A stretch of DNA of 64,000 nucleotides from Bacteroidota bacterium (GTDB taxonomy: Bacteria > Bacteroidota > Bacteroidia > Bacteroidales > VadinHA17). Position 1 is the first letter of the stretch. Every line of letters starts with the position of its first letter. Shown here one piece after another: positions 46,259 to 54,393 of the stretch. The notes beneath the pieces are model-generated. The model was not told the DNA's origin. It ran no database searches and was given only the letters and a program-made list of their open reading frames with translations. Position numbers and translations under genes: made by a program. Location: NCBI GenBank assembly GCA_018262715.1, contig JADFDS010000041.1, forward strand, positions 69,697-133,696. The letters run 5' to 3'.

Positions 46259-47293
46259 TTAGGAAAAATTTCTTACTGCGGTGATAAATGTACGGATATT
46301 TTCCGTAGAAGCATCAGGAGGCATTCCTCCCCCGCAAGACCAGATAATTCCCCTGGTGTCACCGGCCTCGCGCATCATGCTGATAACGCCTGCCTCCACA
46401 TCGGCCGGAGTACCCATGGCAAGCACATCCCTTGGAGGAAGGTTGCCCAGAAGGATGACGCCATCACCGGATAACTTCCTCATCTCAGTAATGCTGTGAT
46501 TGAAGCTGAAGTTAAAGAGGTTTATGCCTATTTCCTTCAGGTATGGAGCTGTTACGAGGCCTGCAGCATCATTGTGGAAGAATCTCACTTTCGGATTGAA
46601 TGTTGAGTAGATGCGCTTCAGGTGAGGCAGCACAAAGGTCTCAAAATCAGGCTGCCCCAGGAAGCCGACAATGTCATCGAGGAGCAGCACTCCCTCAATG
46701 TCAGGGAACTTTTCATACTGCAGCTCAAGCCAGTCAATGACAAAGTCAGTGATTACCGTAAGCGCTTTCTGCGCCTCATCGGGAGTGAGCGCCAGCGCCA
46801 TCATGAAGTCAGTTGTGCCGAACAGAAACGAGGCAATGTTAAGAGGGCCCCGGCTGGAGGCAAACCGGTAATGACAGCCGTACTGCTTAACCCTGTCCTG
46901 GTATTTGGCCATACGGCTTATGACAAACGGAAGGAGCCCGTCGGTCTTCACGCATGGCTTCGCCAGCGAAGCAACAGCATCGGTGGTGCAGTTCAGTTTC
47001 ACCGGATGTGGAAAATCGTTCTCGGTCCATACCATCTTCGTGCCGAAGGCAGAGGGTTCGGTGCACATACCGTACTCTGACCAGAAACCGGGAATGAACA
47101 TTACGTCAGGAAATACCTTCATGGCATGAAGGTTTGCCTCGAACCATGTTGCAGGGTCACAGAAGTATTCAAGTATAGTGGTGCCGTACCAGCCGGGAAG
47201 CCAGGGACTGTCTATAATAAATCCCACGGGGGGTTCCTGCGTTTTTTCTCCTCTTATCATCTTAAGGAGGGTATCCCAGTGTCTGTCATTCAT
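46259..47293 (-). CDS. URO-D-fold protein, possible methyltransferase
   Basis: A 344-residue cytoplasmic protein of the uroporphyrinogen decarboxylase superfamily. True HemE motifs are absent. The superfamily also contains zinc methyltransferases (MtaA, MtbA, CmuA), which use a His-x-Cys and a later Cys. Here the matching places read His240-Asn-Asp242 (FFHND) and Cys320 (WSCGGGMPPDAS, then ENIRTF), so two ligands are kept and one is Asp. LLLDDIVGF (203-211) lies in the centre. It is encoded between a GH67 alpha-glucuronidase and xylB. Removing the methyl group of 4-O-methylglucuronate is proposed from context only; sugar-linked relatives of this family have no assigned role. Confidence 0.72.
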   Translation of the reverse strand: MNDRHWDTLLKMIRGEKTQEPPVGFIIDSPWLPGWYGTTILEYFCDPATWFEANLHAMKVFPDVMFIPGFWSEYGMCTEPSAFGTKMVWTENDFPHPVKLNCTTDAVASLAKPCVKTDGLLPFVISRMAKYQDRVKQYGCHYRFASSRGPLNIASFLFGTTDFMMALALTPDEAQKALTVITDFVIDWLELQYEKFPDIEGVLLLDDIVGFLGQPDFETFVLPHLKRIYSTFNPKVRFFHNDAAGLVTAPYLKEIGINLFNFSFNHSITEMRKLSGDGVILLGNLPPRDVLAMGTPADVEAGVISMMREAGDTRGIIWSCGGGMPPDASTENIRTFITAVRNFS

Positions 47294-47323
47294 AAGGTCA
47301 GGTTATGCTTCGTTATAGGATAT

Positions 47324-49480
47324 TCAGATGCCCGGGACATAATGGAACTTCAATACCCGGTAATATTCCAGGCTATGCTGTGGCTGTTCCACCCCATCAG
47401 GGAAGGGCATCCGTGAAAATGTCTGAAAATAAAGGAGACATGCGTCCTTCCACCACCGTGCCTCATCTGCCTGTATGTCAAGCATCTGCCGCACGTGTTC
47501 AAACTGCCCGTCATCAATCCGCCCCCTCAGGGACTCCCATAATGTACGGTATTCATTAACTGTATTCACACCTTCCTGGTATTTCAGGCACATTTCGTCC
47601 CACAGAGTCCTTCCTGATTTCATCACGTGATACCATGGCAGGTGGTGGAACCATAAAAGCAGGTTTTCCGGGCATGCCTGCGGATCATTGAACAGCGAGT
47701 CAAGGGGAGGGAAGTATTGGCTCACGGCATCACTTCCCGAGGTGGTGCGGTCAAATCCCACTCCGGCCGTGTCAGCACGGTGATAATAGACCGACGTCCA
47801 GTCGGGGCGTCCCCGGTCCACCCACGGGCCCGGTCCCCAGTGATGCCCCTCGGCCATTATGTGGTGCAGGCCCAGGGGGGTCATGTAATTCACTGCTGCT
47901 TCGCGTGAACCGAGCATCATTTCCTCTATTCCTCCGGTTATGTCCGGATCGTGTGTTATTGTCATCCTGATCCACTCTGATGCTATCCCTGCAGGTGACA
48001 GCTCCGGATTCCAGGCCAGCCTGCCGAAGGCATACCAGTTGGCCTGGCCGAAGAGGTGTCCGGTCCAGTTCCTGTCATTGCCGATGTTTGCTACCCCGGC
48101 TATGCCGGTCAGGGTGTGGTTGTGAAGACTGCCGTCAATCACCTTCGAGACCTCCGATCCGGGGCCGGCAGCGTATGTGTCGCTGTCCAGCACCTCACTG
48201 AAGAGGGGTGCAAGGTATACGAGGTGAGTGGCACAGCCGAGATACTCCTGGGTAATCTGGAACTCCATCATCAGGGGGGTAGATGTCATGGCGCCGAAGA
48301 GCGGATGGAAGGGTTCCCTTGGCTGAAAATCTATGGGGCCGTTCTTGACCTGTACCAGTACGTTGTCCCTGAATTTGCCGTCAAGCGGCACGAATTCGTT
48401 ATATGCCTGTTTTGCCCTGTCAACAGGCACATTGTTGTCATATACAAATGCTCTCCACATGACCACCCCGCCATATGGTGCGACGGCGTCAGCAAGCATG
48501 TTTGCACCGTCAGCATGAGACCGGCCGTAATTCTGTGGACCGGGCTGACCCTCGGAATTGGCCTTCACGAGGAAGCCACCGAAATCGGGTATAAGTGAAT
48601 AGATCTCTGCCGCCTTCTCCTTCCACCAGGCTGCCACGGCAGGGTCAAGCGGATCAGATGTGGGGAGGTTACCTGTCTCCTGAGGAGCGCTGAAACGGGC
48701 AGTCAGATAAACCTTTATGCCGTAAGGCCTCATAACGTCAGCCAGGGCGGCCACCTTCCCAAGGTACTGAGGAGTAAGAACCAGCGCATTGGCGTTCACG
48801 TTGGTGAGGACTGTCCCGTTGATGCCTATTGAGGCATTAGCCCTTGCATAATCTGTGTACCGTGGTGAAATATAACCTGGCAGAAGATGCCAGTTCCAGA
48901 TTGAGCCGCCGGCATAACCGCGCTCAACAGTTCCGTCGAGATTGTCCCAGTGATTGAGAAGCCGCAGTGCGGTGGCCGGACGCTCAAGGATGTCAAGGTT
49001 GCCTGTCGGCGATTCGGTGCTGATGATCCTGAGAAGATGAAACAGACCGTACAATACCCCGCGGTCGCCCTCGGAGGCAACCACTGTAATGTTTCTCCGC
49101 CCCTGCCTGATACTTCGTATTATATAGCCCTCCTCCCCCGTGGTTCCGGGAACGACATCAGGGAGAAGTGAGGCAACGAAGGGCGACGAGCTGAATGTTC
49201 CTGCAATGACGATACCCCGGCCCTCAAGGGAATTGACCTCTGTGATTTTCAGCCCGGTGAGCTCCGCCAGACCTGCAATGAACTCATCATGGGCAGTCCT
49301 CAGCACCGGTGAGTTGCCCGTTATCATTACATTCTCTAACCTTCTCTGGTACTCCTTCAGGCGGGCCCTGTCAGTTACGGGCTTATACCCGAGCCAGAGC
49401 CGGTAGCCGTCATCAGCCTGCGCCGGTGCCACCGGTGCAAGAAGAAGTATCGTCAGGAGAACAGTAAAGATTTTATGCAT
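47324..49480 (-). CDS. GH67 alpha-glucuronidase
   Basis: A 718-residue exported enzyme (signal peptide to about residue 20, PAQADD) that releases 4-O-methylglucuronic acid from the end of xylo-oligosaccharides. The general acid is Glu310 (LVKANSEGQPGP); the catalytic base pair is Asp384 (KNGPIDFQPREPF) and Glu412 (ITQEYLG), with the 28-residue spacing of characterised GH67. WDNLDGTVERGYAGGSIW and HHWGPGPWVD are also family marks. It follows lacI after 5 bases and precedes the URO-D-like gene by 30. Confidence 0.95.
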   Translation of the reverse strand: MHKIFTVLLTILLLAPVAPAQADDGYRLWLGYKPVTDRARLKEYQRRLENVMITGNSPVLRTAHDEFIAGLAELTGLKITEVNSLEGRGIVIAGTFSSSPFVASLLPDVVPGTTGEEGYIIRSIRQGRRNITVVASEGDRGVLYGLFHLLRIISTESPTGNLDILERPATALRLLNHWDNLDGTVERGYAGGSIWNWHLLPGYISPRYTDYARANASIGINGTVLTNVNANALVLTPQYLGKVAALADVMRPYGIKVYLTARFSAPQETGNLPTSDPLDPAVAAWWKEKAAEIYSLIPDFGGFLVKANSEGQPGPQNYGRSHADGANMLADAVAPYGGVVMWRAFVYDNNVPVDRAKQAYNEFVPLDGKFRDNVLVQVKNGPIDFQPREPFHPLFGAMTSTPLMMEFQITQEYLGCATHLVYLAPLFSEVLDSDTYAAGPGSEVSKVIDGSLHNHTLTGIAGVANIGNDRNWTGHLFGQANWYAFGRLAWNPELSPAGIASEWIRMTITHDPDITGGIEEMMLGSREAAVNYMTPLGLHHIMAEGHHWGPGPWVDRGRPDWTSVYYHRADTAGVGFDRTTSGSDAVSQYFPPLDSLFNDPQACPENLLLWFHHLPWYHVMKSGRTLWDEMCLKYQEGVNTVNEYRTLWESLRGRIDDGQFEHVRQMLDIQADEARWWKDACLLYFQTFSRMPFPDGVEQPQHSLEYYRVLKFHYVPGI

Positions 49481-49485
49481 GGCTG

Positions 49486-50526
49486 TTATGATTGGCCCTT
49501 CCTCAGCGATGACTGCCTGACTATAAGTTCATGGCTGAGGATGATGGAGTTTACCTTTTCATACTGTGTGCCTTCAAGAATCCTTATCATTGTGGATGCA
49601 GCCACTTCGCCAATGGCCCTGCCCGGGTAACGTACCGTTGTCAGGTTGGGCTCCACGATCCGTGACACCGGATCATCATTGAACCCCACCATGGCAATGT
49701 CATCAGGCACCCGGAATCCTTTTCGCTTCAGTTCGCATATGAGAGATACTGCAGAATTGTCATTGGCTGTGAAGATGCCGTCTGGCATGGTACCGTTATT
49801 CAGCAGATGATTAATTATGGACACCCCCGAACCATCTCCCAGGTCGGTAATTATGAGCATCTTGTCATCAAAGTTCATTGAATTGTCCATGAGCGCCTGA
49901 CGGTATCCGCGATACCTGTCATTGTAAACGTTCCTGTTCAGGCTTCCTGCAACATGCACGATTTTTCTGCAACCCTGGTCAACCAGGTGTTGTGTGGCCT
50001 CATATCCTGCCCTGTAGTTGTCAATTACGACACTGACGCAGTTGCCGCAATCAAACACCCTGTCAAAGAAGACCAGGGGTATGTCCTTTCGCAGAATGTT
50101 GGCAAAAGCATCCTTTGTCTTTGTTTCATAGGACAGGGAGACGAGCAGACCGTCAACGCGGCTGTTGAACAGTGCCTGTATATTGGCTTCCTCTAGGGCG
50201 GCAGATTCCTCACTCTGACTGATAAGCAGCTGGTAGCCGGAGTTGTTTGCAACCTTTTCCATTCCAGAGATTACAGTGGACATGAAATGGCTGTCAATCC
50301 TTGGAATTATTACCCCGAGGGTCCTCGTGCGCTTCTGTCTGAGGTTTGCTGCAAACTTATTATGCTGGTAGCCCATCTCCTGGGCTGTATGCATTATCTT
50401 TTTCCTCAGTTCCTTCCTTACCTGGGGACTGTTGTTGAGGCCGCGCGAGACCGTTGAAGCAGAGATATTCAAAGCCCTGGAGATGTCATAGATTGTGACC
50501 TCGCCTTTTTTCTTCATTCCGGTCAT
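49486..50526 (-). CDS. LacI-family transcription regulator
   Basis: A 346-residue repressor-type regulator. The DNA-binding helix-turn-helix is TIYDISRALNISASTVSRGLN, the hinge RQKRTRTLGVIIPRI, and the rest a periplasmic-binding-like sugar sensor. It heads the operon GH67, URO-D-like, xylB, xylA, so xylose or (methyl)glucurono-xylo-oligosaccharide is a likely signal. ATG at 50526 or 50517 is possible. A matching operator lies 58 bases upstream. Confidence 0.92.
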   Translation of the reverse strand: MTGMKKKGEVTIYDISRALNISASTVSRGLNNSPQVRKELRKKIMHTAQEMGYQHNKFAANLRQKRTRTLGVIIPRIDSHFMSTVISGMEKVANNSGYQLLISQSEESAALEEANIQALFNSRVDGLLVSLSYETKTKDAFANILRKDIPLVFFDRVFDCGNCVSVVIDNYRAGYEATQHLVDQGCRKIVHVAGSLNRNVYNDRYRGYRQALMDNSMNFDDKMLIITDLGDGSGVSIINHLLNNGTMPDGIFTANDNSAVSLICELKRKGFRVPDDIAMVGFNDDPVSRIVEPNLTTVRYPGRAIGEVAASTMIRILEGTQYEKVNSIILSHELIVRQSSLRKGQS

Positions 50527-50583
50527 AATTCTTCAAAATAAGTAAGAAAACCGCTATTTTTGAAATTTTTGAACTATTTTTTT

Positions 50584-50595
50584 GCAATCGGTTGC
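50584..50595. promoter_or_regulatory. LacI-type operator
   Basis: GCAATCGGTTGC is a near palindrome centred on CG, the usual form of LacI/PurR-family operators. It lies between lacI and the symporter stump, where it could control both directions. A related ATAATCGGTTAT occurs at about 57434-57445, in the second xylan operon. Confidence 0.5.
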
Positions 50596-50619
50596 GGATT
50601 TAAATTTAACTGACTGTTT

Positions 50620-50772
50620 ATGCAACCGGAAACAATAAAATCATCTGTTAAAGAGAAGATTGGCTACAGTTCCGGTGACAGTGCAATTGCCTTGCTGTTC
50701 CTTGCAGGCCGGTTGGCAGGAGCTGTTGCCGGCCCGGTTATACCTGTTCCTTTCAGGAATGTTTTTCTTTGA
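50620..50772 (+). pseudogene. N-terminal stump of a GPH-family sugar symporter
   Basis: A 50-codon frame starts at the ATG at 50620 and reads VKEKIGYSSGDSAIALLF, very like the start of the complete symporter at 57451-58917 (VFEKIGYSLGDFAANLVFQ). After about 27 residues the likeness is lost (LAGRLAGAVAGPVIPVP) and it stops at 50770-50772, inside the last codons of pfkB. It is divergent from lacI and has the operator upstream, so it was probably the ancestral transporter gene of this locus. This and the flanking spacer account for 50527-50752. Confidence 0.65.
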
Positions 50773-51646
50773 GTCTTTTATAAACATCATCAAGCGTTCC
50801 GCTAAACGGGCCGGGAGTCTCCATTTTGATTGATACAAGAGCAGCAGCAAACTTCAACGACTCCCGGACCTCGTGATCCAGTCTGTGTGAGAGGTAAGCG
50901 GCAAATGTTGTATCGCCCCTGCCGGTTCTGCCGGCTACACTGTTGTTGGAGAATTTTTCATAATAGGTTTCCCCTTTGACTCTCGCAAGCACCCCTTCGG
51001 AATGCGTAATCAAAACTTCCGGACAGCCCCATGATTCAACGATTATTGCAGCTTTTTCAAGATCATCCGTACCGGTAAGAAGTTTGGCTTCCACAACATC
51101 CAGTTTCAGTTTGTCCATCATTGCAGCAATTTCCTTCTTGTCCGCCACATCGCTGAACTCGTGGTTTTTTGTCACGGGATTGATATGGCGAACAAAGCTC
51201 TGCATATCAACTGACAGGCTTGGGAAATTTCTGGCTTTCATTTCCTTCATGAGTGGCATGTCAAACTCGGTATCCGAAATTCCCGCCAGGTGAACACATG
51301 TGGAATCCAATTCGGGAATTTCCTTAATGTCGATTATCCCGGCCGATTTGATAAGGGTCATTTCACGTTCATCGACATTTGCGGAAAAGTGTACAACCCT
51401 GTTATACGAAGTTTCTGCGCTGGGAATGAGATAACAATCGATGCCCAGATCTTTCATGGGCTGAAGGATCTCCTCGTCCTTCCTGGCCATTTTAGCAACT
51501 ACGGCAACCTTCCTGCCAACTCTTGCGGCAACCATGGCTCCGCATAAAACAGCGCTTCCCGGAGCTACACGTGGCGTTCCACCGAACGGAACGATCTCAT
51601 CATAGCACATGTGCCCGACAAATGTGATATCATATTTTTTAGTCAT
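50753..51646 (-). CDS. PfkB-family carbohydrate kinase
   Basis: A 297-residue ribokinase/PfkB-type sugar kinase. GSAVLCGAMVAARVGRKVAVV is the N-terminal sugar/lid region and AGRTGRGDTTFAAYLSHRL the C-terminal ATP-site motif with the catalytic Asp. The substrate is not known; in this operon it should act on a product of GH116 or GH3. An upstream in-frame TTG at 51673 was not used. It is the last gene of the second xylan operon and overlaps the symporter stump. Confidence 0.85.
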   Translation of the reverse strand: MTKKYDITFVGHMCYDEIVPFGGTPRVAPGSAVLCGAMVAARVGRKVAVVAKMARKDEEILQPMKDLGIDCYLIPSAETSYNRVVHFSANVDEREMTLIKSAGIIDIKEIPELDSTCVHLAGISDTEFDMPLMKEMKARNFPSLSVDMQSFVRHINPVTKNHEFSDVADKKEIAAMMDKLKLDVVEAKLLTGTDDLEKAAIIVESWGCPEVLITHSEGVLARVKGETYYEKFSNNSVAGRTGRGDTTFAAYLSHRLDHEVRESLKFAAALVSIKMETPGPFSGTLDDVYKRLKEKHS

Positions 51647-51697
51647 ACCAACCGACTTCTGATTTTTTGTCAATGAATTAATTTGTGCTTATTTACT

Positions 51698-54241
51698 TTA
51701 TTCTTCCGAGTCACTCAGCAACCAGGGATAGAAAGGCATCAGGTCTTCCGGCCCGATTGTCATGGTCTTGTTTTTCGCCTGCAGATCCTTGATGTGATTC
51801 ATCACCAGGTGTGACCATACGGCTCCGGGCCGGGGATATGCTGCCACAATATAATGCGGACAGGGTTCTTTCTCACCGGCTTCAAGTTCCAGCTCTGCCC
51901 GGAGATTATCCGGAGTTGTCAGGGTATTTGCATACTTAAATACTACGCGATCCATATGTTTGTATACCTCCTTGCTTTCCTCGACCATACCGTAATAATC
52001 CAGCAACTGGGCAAAAACATAATTCGTTGTGGTATACACATCCTGCCCCTGTTCAGATTCAACCGGCTCTCCATCCTTTGTTTTGCACATGGCCCATCCC
52101 ATATACGAGCGGTTTGTGTCATAAACAGCTTTGAGAATCTTTTTAACCCGTTCTTCCGGAATTGCGGGAGGCTCTCCAATGGCTGTCAGGTACCATAAAG
52201 CGTCAAGCTGATTGGTCCATACATCCGTATTCGTATTTCCTGTTTCAGGATCAAAGCAGGTAACGTAATATTCGAGTTTCTCACCTTTTTTATTTACATC
52301 CTCGCGCCATAATTTCTCAAAACTGTTCCATGCTTTGTCATACTTTCCCCGGATGTATTCCTCATCGCCCTTTTCGCCAAGCATTTGGGCCATTTTGATC
52401 AATGCCTGGCATCCGCCCAGGAATTGGGTTGCATCATACGCATCAGCGCCGAAAAGCACAAGGTTATCAAAAGTATTTTTAACATCGTCCGGATGACCTT
52501 CGGGGATCCCGTCGTTGTCAAAATCAAGTTTCAGCAACGAATCCAGTCCGAACTTCATCGTTTCCCAGTTCGATCTGAGGAATTCCATATCCCCTGTGAA
52601 TTTTACATTACGTAACACACGCATCATCAGTTTGGGATACAGATCGACCCAGTAATTATTATTGTACCATGCGTAATCACTCACGTTGCGAAGTGGATGA
52701 CCCTTGGGCATTGCACCGACATCATGGGCGACACTGCCTTTGGTCTTGAAATCATCGCGGATCTGCCTTAGTGATACACCTTCGTATTCCTCACGATGTT
52801 CATTAAAATGCATCTGTGCCTGCACAAAAGAAGCGTGGTGATGATACCATCGCGGTGTCGGATCTACCGCCAGGATGGAATTGATAAATGCCTGGCACAG
52901 GTCTTTTTCGACCTTTGGGAAAAGCATCAGCAATACCATCGAATACCAATCCACATCCGAAGGATCGATATACGCATAATCAAAACATTCCAGGAACCGG
53001 GCCCTCTCACCTTTTTCATCATCTACCCAGACGATAGCGTTGGACAACGGAAAATGAAGTTCATTCAGCATCAACCTTGTCAGACGCAATGCTCCTTCAC
53101 GGTCTTCCTTGTAGGAAGAAGTTGAAGAGATCAGATCGAAGATCCGTTTCTGGATTGTAACGGTCCGTTTCCACCATTGCGGGTAACTGGTCAATGCAAT
53201 TTTTACCAGGTCCAGGATTCGTGTCTCACCATTCGAAAAGCTTTTTACATATTTTCTCTCAAAAGTTGTTCCGTCAATATAATCCTGTACGGGAAAATCA
53301 AGAGCCACAGCGAAAGGAACAGTCTTTGATTCAAATGGTCCCAGGCTAAACGTCAGACTGACAGCTGCTCCATAATCACTGCGGATAACCGGCTGCCGTT
53401 TTTCATAAAAGCTGCCATCGCTGCTCAGCAGAAGATCACCGGAGTATTTATTGAGGCAGAAATAGGGTTGGGTATCCACGGCAACGCCGGGAACGTCTGT
53501 AACTGCTATCGCCATCCTGTTCTGGCTTTCATTGCTGCCCATAATTATACCACGGATACCTTCCAGACGGAACTCTTCATGTTTCTGTTCTTTTACTGCA
53601 GCAGTAGCTACAAAAACACTGTCCTGATCAGTGGGTTTGAGCTCCTTTTCCTGGAGATTGACCAGCGATGGTCTTGGTATTACGATTGTGACCTGCTGAT
53701 CGTATCCTGTAACATTTTCAACCACATATTCTTCAACACCGAGTGGCATCAATGTCTGTTCCCCGCCGGAAAGCAAAGGAGAAATCAGTCTCCTGATGAC
53801 CTTCACATTTTCAAATTTATAGGCAATCTCCAGTGAGGGAGTTGCAATTGTCAATGCGATGTTCTCTTTTTCAACCGGAGCAGGATAATAATTTTTAACT
53901 GCCGGGATATCATCGGGGAGTTCAGTTTCACCCGGTAATTTCTGCGTCAGCATTGTACAATCATCACCTATACGAATATAGGGCGCCGAGCCGAATTGAA
54001 CCGCTTTCTGATTCAAAAGGATAAGACGACCGGCTTCGTTAAACCGGTTATATAAACCGTATGGTGAAATACCGATCGAACAGGTAGGTGCGCCTTGCAA
54101 TGCCACAGTATGCGGAAACTGAAGACATTTGGACATTCCCTGGAAATGCACTGACATAAAATTCTCTTCATAAATTTTTGCGATTTCAGTGCCATCAATT
54201 GTGTAGATATCCTGAATGTTGAAGGATGCTGATTTTGTCAT
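51698..54241 (-). CDS. GH116-like glycoside hydrolase (GBA2-related)
   Basis: An 847-residue cytoplasmic protein, no signal peptide. The N-terminal half is a beta-sandwich and the C-terminal half an alpha-barrel like GBA2/GH116 enzymes, which act on beta-glucosides or beta-xylosides. Probable nucleophile Glu418 (RFLECFDYAYID, then DVDWYSMVLL) and acid/base Asp592 (NTFDNLVLFGADAYDATQFL) fit the family order. DFDNDGIPEG precedes the latter. It lies between GH3 (152 bases) and pfkB (51 bases). In a xylan operon intracellular beta-xylosidase activity is plausible. Family placement is from motif shape and should be confirmed. Confidence 0.7.
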   Translation of the reverse strand: MTKSASFNIQDIYTIDGTEIAKIYEENFMSVHFQGMSKCLQFPHTVALQGAPTCSIGISPYGLYNRFNEAGRLILLNQKAVQFGSAPYIRIGDDCTMLTQKLPGETELPDDIPAVKNYYPAPVEKENIALTIATPSLEIAYKFENVKVIRRLISPLLSGGEQTLMPLGVEEYVVENVTGYDQQVTIVIPRPSLVNLQEKELKPTDQDSVFVATAAVKEQKHEEFRLEGIRGIIMGSNESQNRMAIAVTDVPGVAVDTQPYFCLNKYSGDLLLSSDGSFYEKRQPVIRSDYGAAVSLTFSLGPFESKTVPFAVALDFPVQDYIDGTTFERKYVKSFSNGETRILDLVKIALTSYPQWWKRTVTIQKRIFDLISSTSSYKEDREGALRLTRLMLNELHFPLSNAIVWVDDEKGERARFLECFDYAYIDPSDVDWYSMVLLMLFPKVEKDLCQAFINSILAVDPTPRWYHHHASFVQAQMHFNEHREEYEGVSLRQIRDDFKTKGSVAHDVGAMPKGHPLRNVSDYAWYNNNYWVDLYPKLMMRVLRNVKFTGDMEFLRSNWETMKFGLDSLLKLDFDNDGIPEGHPDDVKNTFDNLVLFGADAYDATQFLGGCQALIKMAQMLGEKGDEEYIRGKYDKAWNSFEKLWREDVNKKGEKLEYYVTCFDPETGNTNTDVWTNQLDALWYLTAIGEPPAIPEERVKKILKAVYDTNRSYMGWAMCKTKDGEPVESEQGQDVYTTTNYVFAQLLDYYGMVEESKEVYKHMDRVVFKYANTLTTPDNLRAELELEAGEKEPCPHYIVAAYPRPGAVWSHLVMNHIKDLQAKNKTMTIGPEDLMPFYPWLLSDSEE

Positions 54242-54393
54242 TTTATTCTCGCTTAGTGTTCGTAATCATAAACATAAATGGAGGGCAATTTGCAGGCGCC
54301 ATCACCCTTTGGATTAATCTGAACGCCAGTGTTGAATTTTAGAATCCTCACCGGCGCTCAGCATATCAGTTTAATCTTTTTGCCCTAAAGGAC

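Noticed and set aside
46259-47293. HemE (true uroporphyrinogen decarboxylase)
   Set aside because: The N-terminal HemE signature is absent and no haem genes are near; only the fold and C-terminal pattern match.
33343-51673. Shared 16-mer TTGACAAAAAATCAGA just before glnN and pfkB
   Set aside because: A 16-base AT-rich match can occur by chance between two places in a window of this size; no other link between the genes is seen.
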